Shown here one piece after another: positions 17,551-25,871 of a DNA stretch of 64,000 bases. Position 1 is the stretch's first letter. Each line of letters opens with the position of its first letter. The stretch comes from Allobosea lathyri. GTDB lineage: Bacteria > Pseudomonadota > Alphaproteobacteria > Rhizobiales > Beijerinckiaceae. The notes beneath the pieces are model-generated. The model saw only the letters and a list, made by a program, of their open reading frames with translations. It was not told where the DNA came from and made no database searches. The translations under genes and the position numbers were made by a program. The stretch spans positions 372,001-436,000 of the forward strand of contig NZ_FNUY01000002.1 in the NCBI RefSeq assembly GCF_900108245.1, written 5' to 3'.

Positions 17551-17772
17551 ATGAAGTATGTAATCTTCGGCTTCGGGGCCTTGGCCCTGGCGGCGACCCT
17601 CTCTCCGACGGACGCGAGCGCTGTCGTTTGCGCACGCGGGGTCGTGCGGGCTGGTTGCGCAGGGCCTAGCGGAGCGGTCGTTGTGCGTCGCCCGGTCGCT
17701 CCACGTGCCGTGGTTGTCGCGCCCGTGCGACGCGGGTGTACGATCGTCAACGGCAGGCGCGTGTGTCGCTGA
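17551..17772 (+). CDS. Small secreted Arg/Val-rich protein
   Basis: The 73-residue product has an obvious signal peptide (FGFGALALAATL..DASA). A compact mature region follows with four cysteines, the words VVCARGVVRAGCAGP and GAVVVRRP, and a CTIVNGRRVCR end. Similar short proteins are common and uncharacterised in Bradyrhizobium-type genomes. The paired cysteines suggest two disulfides in the periplasm or outside. It ends the run of exported-protein genes. Confidence 0.75.
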   Translation: MKYVIFGFGALALAATLSPTDASAVVCARGVVRAGCAGPSGAVVVRRPVAPRAVVVAPVRRGCTIVNGRRVCR

Positions 17773-17826
17773 CGTCGGGCCAGGCCCCATTCAGCCGGAG
17801 AGCAGATGCCCGCTGCGGAGCCTTGT

Positions 17827-17854
17827 CCAGCCTTTCTTGCCCAGCCTTTCTTGC
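17827..17854. repeat. Tandem 14-base duplication
   Basis: The word ccagcctttcttgc occurs twice head to tail, followed by a degenerate third copy (ctaggctttgc). It lies in the gap between the small secreted protein and the convergent nitronate monooxygenase. Confidence 0.8.
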
Positions 17855-17947
17855 CTAGGCTTTGCAACGTCGGATGAGGCGCTGCAGCGAGATCGCCAAT
17901 TCGTCTTCGCTGCGCCCTTTCGCAACCTCAACTCTGAGCTTGGTCAA

Positions 17948-19018
17948 TCATTGCCCGCTTTTGGTCGTGAATGGGGCTGTCTTTAGCTCGCGGACCAAGG
18001 TGGCGACGAGTTCAGCCGCTGGCATCGCACGGGCGAGCGGAGCCCCCTGACCGGCCCAGTGAGCGCCATAACCATGCTCGCTTTTGGCTTTTGCGGCGGC
18101 ATGGAGTGCCTTGCCGGCGTCATACGCGATCGGATAATCCGGCGGCATCCGGTCAGCGACGCTTTGATGGAGGTCGGTAAAGCGACTGGCGAGGGACCGC
18201 GCCGGCCGACCCGAGATGAGCGATGTCAGCCGTGTATGATGGGCGCCCGGCCCCGCCAGAGCCGCGCGATAGGCGTCATCGGCCGCCGATTCCGGACAGG
18301 CTATGAAAGCGGTGCCCAGCTGAGCGGCGATAGCGCCAAGATTGAGCGCGGCAGCAATGCCGGCGCCATCCATGATGCCGCCCGCGGCGATGACCGGTAG
18401 CTTGCTCTTTGATACGAGGACGCGTGTCAGAGCGACGGTTCCCAAGGCATCGTCGGGAGCGGCCGGATCGAACACGCCGCGATGCCCTCCAGCCTCGATG
18501 CCCTGCGCCACGATCACATCGATCCCGGCGGCTTCGATCTTCCGGGCCTCCTCAAGGCTGGTCGCCGTCGCAAGCAACATTGCGCCTGCCTGCTTCAAGC
18601 CCTGGATAGCCTCGGTTGAAGGCAGGCCGAAATGAAAACTGACGACCGGTGGCTTCGTCTCGATCAGCATCGAGAGCATTTCGGCATCATCGGCAAAGCT
18701 CTTGTAGATCGTCCGCAGTGACTTCGGAGGCTCTGCCCCGAACTCCGCAAAGAGCGGCGACAGCCATTCCAGCCACGCCGTCTCGCGCTCGGGATCGGCT
18801 TTTGCTCGGCCGTGCACGAATACATTGATGTTGAAGGCGCGATCGGTCCGCGCTCTCAGATCCGCAATCATGGCACGGGCGCCAGCGGCATCCGTTGCGC
18901 CTACGCCGAGTGAGCCCAGCCCGCCAGCATTGGACACGGCGGCAGCAAGGGCAGGTGTTGAAACACCCGCCATCGGCGCCTGCACGATCGGCGCCGCAAT
19001 TCCCAGCCTGTCCAACAT
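17948..19018 (-). CDS. Nitronate monooxygenase (2-nitropropane dioxygenase family)
   Basis: This 356-residue FMN-dependent TIM-barrel oxygenase oxidises alkyl nitronates such as propionate-3-nitronate. Family motifs are in order: [12 protein letters not shown] at the N-terminus, [26 protein letters not shown] and [12 protein letters not shown]. The start is supported by an aaggagg ribosome site. It is divergent from a LysR regulator 89 bases away, with two palindromes between them, so LysR control is likely. It may protect against nitro-compounds from plants or fungi. Confidence 0.92.
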   Translation of the reverse strand: MLDRLGIAAPIVQAPMAGVSTPALAAAVSNAGGLGSLGVGATDAAGARAMIADLRARTDRAFNINVFVHGRAKADPERETAWLEWLSPLFAEFGAEPPKSLRTIYKSFADDAEMLSMLIETKPPVVSFHFGLPSTEAIQGLKQAGAMLLATATSLEEARKIEAAGIDVIVAQGIEAGGHRGVFDPAAPDDALGTVALTRVLVSKSKLPVIAAGGIMDGAGIAAALNLGAIAAQLGTAFIACPESAADDAYRAALAGPGAHHTRLTSLISGRPARSLASRFTDLHQSVADRMPPDYPIAYDAGKALHAAAKAKSEHGYGAHWAGQGAPLARAMPAAELVATLVRELKTAPFTTKSGQ

Positions 19019-19055
19019 TCCGGCCTCCTTGGTTCGGCAAAGTTCGTTGACTCAA

Positions 19056-19102
19056 ATTCTCAAAAAGAGAATACATAATCGAATTCGTTTCTCAATGGAG
19101 AA
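19056..19102. promoter_or_regulatory. Two palindromic operator candidates between NMO and LysR genes
   Basis: ATTCTC-aaaaa-GAGAAT (19056-19072) and TTCTC-aatg-GAGAA (19089-19102) are matching dyads. Their centres are about 31-32 bases apart, close to three helical turns. The second dyad overlaps the ribosome site of the LysR gene, which would allow autorepression. This is the expected layout for a LysR regulator controlling itself and the divergent monooxygenase. Confidence 0.7.
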
Positions 19103-19107
19103 TTTGA

Positions 19108-20010
19108 GTGGATTTTGCCGCGCTCGCCGTTTTTCGAACCGTGGCCAGGGAGCAAAGCGTTACTCGCGCAGCGGAACTGCTCGGGCGCGTGCCGTCGAAT
19201 GTCACAACCCGCATTCAACAGATCGAGGAAGCAGTCGGCGTGCCGCTGTTCCTCCGCGAGCGAAAGGGCATGATGCTCACTGCGGCGGGACGGACATATC
19301 TCGACTACGCAGAGCGGATCTTGAACCTCGCGGATGAGGCCGTTCAGGCCGTCAATCCGGCAGGGCCGGCCGGAGTGCTACGCATCGGCTCGATGGAATG
19401 CACCGTCGCAAGTCGATTACCTGTGCCGCTTGCCCGTTTCAACGAGCGTTGGCCCGAGGTTACGATCGACCTTTCGACAGGGCCGACCAGATATTTGATC
19501 GATTCGCTCTTTGCGCATCGCGTCGATTGCGCACTGATCGCCGTTCCGTCGGGCGAGTGGTGGCTGGGACCGCACGATCTCGACAAAACCCCAGTCTTTC
19601 GCGAGGACCTCGTGCTGGTTCTTCCGCATGGGCATCCCGAGGTGCGGTGCGCGCAAGATCTCAAACCGAAATCCCTGGCCGCCTTTGCACCGGGCTGCAC
19701 CTACCGCATGCTCGCCGAGGAATGGCTGACCGGCTTTGGCATGGTGAAAGGGCGGTTCGCAGTCCAGGAGGTTCGCTCCTATCACGCCATGTTCGCCTGC
19801 ACGACGGCAGGTTCCTGCTTCAGCATCATGCCCCGCACCGTGCTCGACTTGTTGCGTCTCACCGGCGCCGTCGAGGAGAAGGCACTGATGCGGGTCGATA
19901 CCTATCTTGCCTGCCGGCCTGGATTTTCAACGCCCGCCTTCAACGAATTCCGCGACATGCTCGCCGGGTTCTCGGACATCAAGGCTGAGGCCGATGCCTA
20001 CAGCAAATGA
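19108..20010 (+). CDS. LysR-family transcriptional regulator
   Basis: This 300-residue regulator has an N-terminal winged helix-turn-helix (FRTVAREQSVTRAAELLGRVPSNVTTRIQQIEE) and a C-terminal periplasmic-binding-like sensor domain. The GTG start is firm: a stop codon lies immediately upstream in frame, and ggag is correctly placed. It resembles the PtrR/Nac-like class in length. It is divergent from nitronate monooxygenase, the probable target. Confidence 0.93.
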   Translation: MDFAALAVFRTVAREQSVTRAAELLGRVPSNVTTRIQQIEEAVGVPLFLRERKGMMLTAAGRTYLDYAERILNLADEAVQAVNPAGPAGVLRIGSMECTVASRLPVPLARFNERWPEVTIDLSTGPTRYLIDSLFAHRVDCALIAVPSGEWWLGPHDLDKTPVFREDLVLVLPHGHPEVRCAQDLKPKSLAAFAPGCTYRMLAEEWLTGFGMVKGRFAVQEVRSYHAMFACTTAGSCFSIMPRTVLDLLRLTGAVEEKALMRVDTYLACRPGFSTPAFNEFRDMLAGFSDIKAEADAYSK

Positions 20011-20047
20011 GCAGGGGGCAACAATCGCCGCTGCGCTCGTGAGCTTG

Positions 20048-20137
20048 CCGTCATTGCGAGGAGCGAAGTGACGAAGCAATCCAGGAGGACGTAGCGCTCT
20101 GCCGCGCTGGATTGCTTCGCTGCGCTCGCAATGACGG
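20048..20137. repeat. Inverted intergenic repeat, family C
   Basis: A perfect 13-base outer arm pair (20048-20060 with 20125-20137, ccgtcattgcgag) and a perfect 12-base inner pair (cgaagcaatcca at 20072-20083 with its complement at 20108-20119) form a cruciform-like element after the LysR gene. The words are typical of dispersed repeats in alphaproteobacteria. No second copy was found in the window. Confidence 0.88.
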
Positions 20138-20302
20138 TTCAGACCGATCGAAACCTGCTCTGGCGCCACCAATATGGCCGCGCCCCCTCCCCGCCGCGGC
20201 GTTTCCGACAGCTATTCGTGACATAGGAACAGTCTATTAGGCCGGCTACACCGATCCGATTATCGTCGCGATCCGTACAATCCTCGCGGTCGGGTCAGGT
20301 CA

Positions 20303-20983
20303 ATGTTCGATATCAGACAGCGGGCCGCTTCAGAGAATGACGGCCCTGTCGCTCTTTTGCTGGATGTCGAGACGGCCACCCTCGGCCATATCCTGACCGG
20401 GGGTTTCATGGCGCCATCGATCCAGCGGCTGAACGACGACGGACGCATCTGCGGCCCGGCCCTGACGGTCAGCGTGCCGCCCGATGACGGGGTGATCCTC
20501 GGCCATGCGATGACGCTGGCACGGCCGGGCGATGTCGTCGTCATCGATCGGCAAGGCGACGAGCGCCATGCCTGCTGGGGCGCCGTGATGACCGCGGCTG
20601 CGCTTGCGGCAGGCGTTGCCGGCGTCATCATCGACGGCTTCGTCACGGATGTCGCGGCGATCCGCGCTGCCGGCCTCCCCGTCTGGTGCCGCGGGCGCTC
20701 GCCGCTGACGACGAAACTGCTCGGACGCGGCGGCTCGATCCATGCCGATGTGACCTGCGGCGGCGTGCGCGTGCGCTCCGGCGACCTGATCCTGGCCGAT
20801 GAGAGCGGGGTCTGCGTACTCGGTCCCAGCGAAGCCCTGGAGCTCGCTGAAAAGGCACTTGCGATGCAGGCGACCGAGCCGGGGATCATCGCGCGGCTCG
20901 CGGCGGGCGAGCGGATCGACGAGATCAACGGCTCGCGGGCCCTGATCGAACAAGCCCGGGCGACCGGCACGGCAGAGAGCTGA
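20303..20983 (+). CDS. RraA-family protein (HMG aldolase/oxaloacetate decarboxylase-like)
   Basis: The 226-residue protein has the RraA fold signature GAVMTAAALAAGVAGVIIDGFVTDV followed by IRAAGLPVWCRG and GGVRVRSGDLILADESGVCVL. Members include 4-hydroxy-4-methyl-2-oxoglutarate aldolase and RNase E inhibitors. The Gly-rich loop, the Arg of IRAAGLP and the Asp of the metal site argue for the enzyme branch. It is immediately upstream of a peptide-type binding protein gene (80-base gap), so it may be part of a catabolic unit. Its substrate is not evident. Confidence 0.82.
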   Translation: MFDIRQRAASENDGPVALLLDVETATLGHILTGGFMAPSIQRLNDDGRICGPALTVSVPPDDGVILGHAMTLARPGDVVVIDRQGDERHACWGAVMTAAALAAGVAGVIIDGFVTDVAAIRAAGLPVWCRGRSPLTTKLLGRGGSIHADVTCGGVRVRSGDLILADESGVCVLGPSEALELAEKALAMQATEPGIIARLAAGERIDEINGSRALIEQARATGTAES

Positions 20984-21063
20984 ATTCACCCGGCCAGAGG
21001 CGGCGCCGGGACGGCAGACGACGCAAGAAGCAGACGACACAAAAACAACAGGGGATTACAGCC

Positions 21064-22587
21064 ATGATACGATTCAGGATCGCCGCCCTCGCGGGCGCCA
21101 TCGCCTTTGCCTCTCTGGGGCTGTCCGCCCCGCCGGCGCAGGCCGGCAAGGCGGACGACACGTTGAACGCTGCCTTCGCGCTGGAGCCCGAGGCGCTCGA
21201 CACCTACAAGATCGCCGGCCGCGAGGGGCTGATCCTCGCACGCCATATCTATGATGGTCTGCTCTACAAGGATCTCGACAGCGGCGAGATCAAGCCGGCG
21301 CTGGCCAAGGCCTGGCGCTTCGTCGATCCCACGACGATGGAGTTCGATCTCCGCGAGGGCGTGGTCTTCCACAATGGCGCGAAATTCACCGCCGACGACG
21401 TGGTCTACACCCTCAACACCGTGCTCGACCCGAATTACGGCACACGTTTCCGCATTGCGGTCGACTGGATCGAGAAGGTCGAGAAGGTCTCGGACTTCCA
21501 GGTCCGCATCAAGATGGCAAAGCCCTTCGCGGGCGCTGTCGAGATGCTGGCCGATGCGCTGCCGATCTATCCGGCTGCCTATTTCAAGGAGGTCGGCTCG
21601 GCCGGCATGGCGGCCAAGCCTGTCGGCACCGGCCCCTACAAGCTGACCGAGATGACCCCGGGCATCCGCTACGCCTTCGAGCGCTTCGATGGTCACTACG
21701 CCGGCAGCCCCAAGGGCAAGCCCGCCATCGGCAAGATCGTCGTGCGCACGATCCCGGAGCTCAACACCCAGTTCGCCGAGCTTCTGGCCGGCAAGCTCGA
21801 CTGGAGCTGGCGCATTCCGCCCGACCAGGCCGCCCGCCTCGCCAGCCGCATCCAGATCGTCAACGGTCCGATCATGCGCATCGCCTATGTCGGGCTCGCT
21901 GTGAACGCCAAGGGCAAGGACTATCCGACCAAGAACCTGCTGGTGCGCCGCGCCATCAACCACGCCGTCAACCGCGAAGCCATCGTCAAGGCTTTCGCCG
22001 GCGGCGCCTCGCAGGTGCTGAATGCGGCCTGCAATCCCAAGCAGTTCGGCTGCGCGCAGGATGTCGCGACCTATGCCTATGATCCGGCGAAGGCGAAGGC
22101 GCTTCTCACCGAGGCCGGCTTCGCCAACGGCGTCGACATCGAGATGGTCTTCGCCGCGATGCCGCGCCCGGTGGCGGAGGCTGTCGCCTCCGACCTTGCC
22201 AAGGTCGGCATCCGCGTGACGCTGAACGAGCAGCAATATGCGGCCGGCGTGCAGAAGTGGCGCGCGGGCGAACTGCCGGCCTTCTTCACAAACTGGGGCA
22301 GCTACGGCACAGGCGACGTCGCCTTCATCATCTCCAACTTCTTCGGCGGCGGCGCCGACGACCTGGTGCAGGACAAGGAGGTCATCGACCTCGTCACCGT
22401 CGCCGACACTGCCCAGGACCGGACGCTGCGGCAGGAGAACTATGCCAAGGCGCTAAAGAAGATCGCCGATCAGGCCTATTGGCTGCCGATGTACGACTTC
22501 AACATCAACTATGGGCTGTCCTCGTCGCTCGTCTTCAAGCCGCATCCCGACGAGTTCGCCCGCTGGTGGTTGTCGAGCTGGAAGTAG
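21064..22587 (+). CDS. ABC transporter substrate-binding protein, family 5 (dipeptide/oligopeptide type)
   Basis: The 507-residue periplasmic protein has a Sec signal peptide ending at PAQAG. The family 5 core pattern follows: LNAAFALEPEALD, ILARHIYDGLLY, LAKAWRFVDPTTMEFDLREGVVFHNG and FTADDVVYTLN. A good ribosome site (aggggatt) precedes the start. It delivers ligand to the permeases encoded at 22760-24558, but a palindromic repeat separates them. Family 5 ligands range from peptides to nickel, opines and other small compounds; none is implied by sequence. Confidence 0.92.
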   Translation: MIRFRIAALAGAIAFASLGLSAPPAQAGKADDTLNAAFALEPEALDTYKIAGREGLILARHIYDGLLYKDLDSGEIKPALAKAWRFVDPTTMEFDLREGVVFHNGAKFTADDVVYTLNTVLDPNYGTRFRIAVDWIEKVEKVSDFQVRIKMAKPFAGAVEMLADALPIYPAAYFKEVGSAGMAAKPVGTGPYKLTEMTPGIRYAFERFDGHYAGSPKGKPAIGKIVVRTIPELNTQFAELLAGKLDWSWRIPPDQAARLASRIQIVNGPIMRIAYVGLAVNAKGKDYPTKNLLVRRAINHAVNREAIVKAFAGGASQVLNAACNPKQFGCAQDVATYAYDPAKAKALLTEAGFANGVDIEMVFAAMPRPVAEAVASDLAKVGIRVTLNEQQYAAGVQKWRAGELPAFFTNWGSYGTGDVAFIISNFFGGGADDLVQDKEVIDLVTVADTAQDRTLRQENYAKALKKIADQAYWLPMYDFNINYGLSSSLVFKPHPDEFARWWLSSWK

Positions 22588-22603
22588 GCACCCGCACCGA
22601 GCC

Positions 22604-22706
22604 GTCACTACGGGCGACCGCAGCGAGACCCGGAATCCTTCGTAAAGCGCGGCGCCCTTCGATGGATTCCGGATCGGCGCCGCTTCGCGCCTTGTCCGGA
22701 ATGACG
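22604..22706. repeat. Palindromic intergenic element between binding protein and permease
   Basis: The words acccggaatcc (22628-22638) and ggattccgg (22664-22672) are complementary. The right end tccggaatgacgg matches the end of family B elements at 3183-3195 and 32838-32850. The element lies exactly between a binding-protein gene and the first permease gene, where hairpins commonly separate high and low expression levels. Confidence 0.7.
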
Positions 22707-22759
22707 GCGCGTTCGGAGCAGATCCTGAGCCCCGCAACAGCCTCTGGACAGAGAACGCC

Positions 22760-23677
22760 ATGCTGCCCTTTCTAGCGCGACGCCTGATCGTCGCCGTTCT
22801 CGTCGCACTCGCGGTGTCGGCGGTCGCTTTCGGGTTGATGTTTGTCTCCGGCGACCCCGCCGTCGTGCTCGCCGGCCAGGCCGGCCGGGCGCAGGATGTC
22901 GAGTTGATCCGGCAGGCCTATGGGCTCGACCGGCCGATCGTGATCCAGTTCTTCAGCTGGCTCGGCAAGGCGTTGCGCGGCGATTTCGGCACGAGCCTCT
23001 ATTTCAACCTGCCGGTGGCTTCGATCGTCGGCGAGCGGCTGCCCGTGACGCTGCTGCTCGGCAGCGCCGCCTTCTTGCTCGCCATGATCGTCTCGGTGCC
23101 GCTCGGCATCGTCGCCTCGCTGAAGCCCGGCGGCGCGCTGGACCGCGCGGCCCTTCTGCTCGCCGTCCTCGGACAGGCGATCCCGAGCTTCTGGCTGGGG
23201 CTGATCCTGATCGTCGTCTTCGGCGTCTGGTACGGGCTCGTCCCGATCTCCGGCACCGAGACCTGGCAGGGTTACATCCTGCCGGTGATCGTGCTGAGCT
23301 ACTACGCCATGCCGGCGCTGATGCGCCTGACGCGTGCCGGCATGATCGATGTGCTCGGGGCCGACTATATCCGCACCGCACGCGCCAAAGGGCTCGCCCG
23401 GCTGCGCATTCTGCTGGTCCACGCCTTGCGCAACGCGGTGCTGCCGCTGGTCTCGCTGGCCGCCGTGCAGTTCGGCATGATGCTGTCGGGCTCGATTGTG
23501 ATCGAGAGCGTCTTTGCCATCAACGGGCTCGGGCGGCTCGCCTGGGAATCGCTGCTACGCAGCGACCTGCCGGTCGTCCAGGCGATCATCCTGATCCTCT
23601 CCCTGATCTATGTGACGCTGACGACGGTCGCCGACCTCATCAACGCCTGGCTCGACCCACGCCTGAGGAGCGCCTGA
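22760..23677 (+). CDS. ABC transporter permease, DppB type
   Basis: This 305-residue inner-membrane protein has about six hydrophobic segments. It carries the DppB pattern GDFGTSLYFN near residue 75, the EAA-loop region TARAKGLARLRILLVHALRNAVLPL and the ending FSVIESVFAINGLGRLAWES-like motif. Its stop overlaps the next permease start by one base. It pairs with DppC to form the translocation pore. Confidence 0.93.
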   Translation: MLPFLARRLIVAVLVALAVSAVAFGLMFVSGDPAVVLAGQAGRAQDVELIRQAYGLDRPIVIQFFSWLGKALRGDFGTSLYFNLPVASIVGERLPVTLLLGSAAFLLAMIVSVPLGIVASLKPGGALDRAALLLAVLGQAIPSFWLGLILIVVFGVWYGLVPISGTETWQGYILPVIVLSYYAMPALMRLTRAGMIDVLGADYIRTARAKGLARLRILLVHALRNAVLPLVSLAAVQFGMMLSGSIVIESVFAINGLGRLAWESLLRSDLPVVQAIILILSLIYVTLTTVADLINAWLDPRLRSA

Positions 23678-24558
23678 TGACGACGCTCGAACTCGACACC
23701 CACATCCTGCAGCGCCGCAAGCTCTGGCGCAGGGTCGGCCGCAGCGCGGGCATCCGCATCGGCGGCGGCCTTTTGGTGCTGATCGCCTTCATCGCCTTGT
23801 TCGCGCCGCTGCTCGCGCCGCATGATCCGATCGCGCAGGATCTGACGCGCCGCCTGCTGCCGCCGTTCTGGCAGATGGGCACCGATCCGTCGCATTGGTT
23901 GGGAACCGACCATCTCGGCCGCGACTATCTCTCGCGGCTGATCTATGGCGCGCGGGTCTCTCTGGGAATCGGGCTCGGCGTGACGCTCTGCGCCGGTTTG
24001 ATCGGCACGATGCTGGGGCTGCTCGCCGGCTATTTCGGCGGCAAGACCGACATGCTGATCAGCTTCATCATCACCACGCGCCTCTCCTTGCCGATCGTTC
24101 TGGTCGCATTGGCCGCGGTCGCGCTCGGCGGAGCTTCGCTGCAGACGCTGGCGATCGTGCTGAGCCTGCTGCTCTGGGACCGCTTCGCGGTCGTCGTCCG
24201 CTCGGCGACGCAGGGGCTGCGCAACCGCGAATTCGTCCAGGCCACTGTCTCGTTCGGTGCCTCCAGCCTGCATGTCATGCTGCGCGGCATCCTGCCCAAC
24301 CTGCGCAACACGCTGATCGTCGTGGCGACGCTGGAGGTCGCCAATGTCATCCTCCTCGAAGCGGCCCTGTCGTTCCTGGGACTCGGCGCACGACCGCCGA
24401 CCCCATCCTGGGGCCTGATGATCGCGGAAGGCCGCGAGCAGATCCTGTTCGACCCCTGGCTGATCGCCCTGCCCGGTTCCGCACTTTGCCTGCTGATCCT
24501 GGCGGTCAACCTGCTCGGCGACGGCGTGCGCGACGCGCTCGATGCCACAACCTCCTGA
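23677..24558 (+). CDS. ABC transporter permease, DppC type
   Basis: This 293-residue inner-membrane permease carries the DppC hallmark LGTDHLGRDYLSRLIYGARVSLGIG at the first periplasmic loop. The C-terminal motifs ASLSFLGLGA and PSWGLMIAEGR are also present. It overlaps dppB by one base (TGATG). No ATPase gene follows: the next gene is a LysR regulator. The transporter must therefore borrow an ATPase, perhaps the fused one encoded at 33709. Confidence 0.93.
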   Translation: MTTLELDTHILQRRKLWRRVGRSAGIRIGGGLLVLIAFIALFAPLLAPHDPIAQDLTRRLLPPFWQMGTDPSHWLGTDHLGRDYLSRLIYGARVSLGIGLGVTLCAGLIGTMLGLLAGYFGGKTDMLISFIITTRLSLPIVLVALAAVALGGASLQTLAIVLSLLLWDRFAVVVRSATQGLRNREFVQATVSFGASSLHVMLRGILPNLRNTLIVVATLEVANVILLEAALSFLGLGARPPTPSWGLMIAEGREQILFDPWLIALPGSALCLLILAVNLLGDGVRDALDATTS

Positions 24559-24772
24559 CCCCGCGCTGGCGACGCCGGACGTCTCGCGCTTGCGCGAGCG
24601 GCACGAGCCATGCATTGGAAGCGCAGACCCAGCCTCGTTTCCGCCGCCGGCCGTCAAGACCGGAGCGAACTTGACGCGAGGCGCAAGCTGCGTTGCGATC
24701 CCGTTTCGTGGCGGGACAGCCGCAGGCGCGGCTCCCGGCGGCGATACAGACGGGACGCTCAGGAGACCGTTC

Positions 24773-25756
24773 GTGAATGCAAAGCGCCCAAAACTGCATC
24801 ACCTGAACTGGAACCTGCTTCACACGTTCCTGGTGATCGTCGAGGAACGCAGCATCACGCGCGCGGCCGACAGGCTGCTCGTGCGCCAGCCTTCGGTCAG
24901 TGCGGCCCTGCAGCGGCTCGAGGAAACGCTCGGTGGCCAGCTCGTTCAGCGCGACAGCAGGCGCTTCGTCCTGACCAAACGCGGCGAGCTACTCTACAAG
25001 GAATGCGTTGATATCTATCGCAGCGTCGCCCGGATCGGCGACAAGCTGTCGGAAGAGCATGATGAGCTGACCGGGCTTGTACGGCTCCAGGTCGTCACCC
25101 ATGTCGTGCTGCCGGCGCTGGATCGTGCACTGACGCTGCTCAACCGCAAGCACCCATCTGTGACCGTGCGCATCGATGTGGCGACCAGCCAGGACATTGT
25201 CCGCGCCGTGTCGCAGAAGCTCAGCCCCTTCGGCATCTGCCTGCTGCCCAACCCGCTTGCCGGCCTGAACTGCCGGCGTCTGCTGCGCGAGGAGTTCGGC
25301 ATCCTCTGCGGGCGCGACCATGCGCTTCACGGTCGCCGGGACGTGCCCCTGCAAGATCTGACCGACGAGCCGTTCATCGCACTGGCCTGCGGCCAGGACG
25401 GGGCGCTGGAGCCGATGGTTTCGCTGCGCGAAGGCGCTGGGCTGGGCAGCCGCACCGTCGGCGCGAGCCCCAATCTCGAGGAGGTCGCGCGGATGATCGC
25501 GGCGGGCATGGGCATCGGCATACTGCCGTTGGCCTCGGTGCAGGACGCCGTCGATTCCGGCGTTTTGTGGAACCTGTCCTCCGCGAGCGACGATCTCGGC
25601 GCCGATCTCTATCTGATCAGCAGCCCGGCCATGGACATGAGCGCCGCCGAAATCGCCTTCCAGGGCTTGTTGGAAGCGCAGCTGGAGGCAGAAGATCAGC
25701 AACCCCCTGCCCTTCAGAGCGGGTTCCCGGCCGAGATTCCGCATCTGCCGCTATAG
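24773..25756 (+). CDS. LysR-family transcriptional regulator
   Basis: The 327-residue product has an N-terminal helix-turn-helix (NLLHTFLVIVEERSITRAADRLLVRQPSVSAALQRLEE) and a LysR substrate-binding domain. The GTG at 24773 is chosen because it follows aggag at a proper distance, and the preceding in-frame residues are low-complexity with no family match. It follows the orphan permease pair on the same strand and may control it. The inducer is unknown. Confidence 0.9.
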   Translation: MNAKRPKLHHLNWNLLHTFLVIVEERSITRAADRLLVRQPSVSAALQRLEETLGGQLVQRDSRRFVLTKRGELLYKECVDIYRSVARIGDKLSEEHDELTGLVRLQVVTHVVLPALDRALTLLNRKHPSVTVRIDVATSQDIVRAVSQKLSPFGICLLPNPLAGLNCRRLLREEFGILCGRDHALHGRRDVPLQDLTDEPFIALACGQDGALEPMVSLREGAGLGSRTVGASPNLEEVARMIAAGMGIGILPLASVQDAVDSGVLWNLSSASDDLGADLYLISSPAMDMSAAEIAFQGLLEAQLEAEDQQPPALQSGFPAEIPHLPL

Positions 25757-25801
25757 CGCGCGACGCTTTTGACCGTGGCTTGGAGACCGTTTGAGAATTC
25801 G

Positions 25802-25859
25802 AGCCCTCATCCTGAGGAGCCGCGAAGCGGCGTCTCGAAGGATGCTCAGGATGAGGGCT
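25802..25859. repeat. Palindromic intergenic repeat, family A copy 2
   Basis: A perfect 15-base inverted repeat (agccctcatcctgag at 25802-25816 with 25845-25859) surrounds gccgcgaagcggc and gtctcgaaggatg words. It is a shorter version of the element at 1965-2086. It lies between the convergent LysR and hydrolase genes and could serve both as a terminator. Confidence 0.9.
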
Positions 25860-25871
25860 GGGGACGCGCTT

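Noticed and set aside
11980..17772. Integrative element inserted at tRNA-Ser
   Set aside because: No integrase, no transposase and no repeated tRNA 3' end were found, so the accessory look of the region is not proof of integration.
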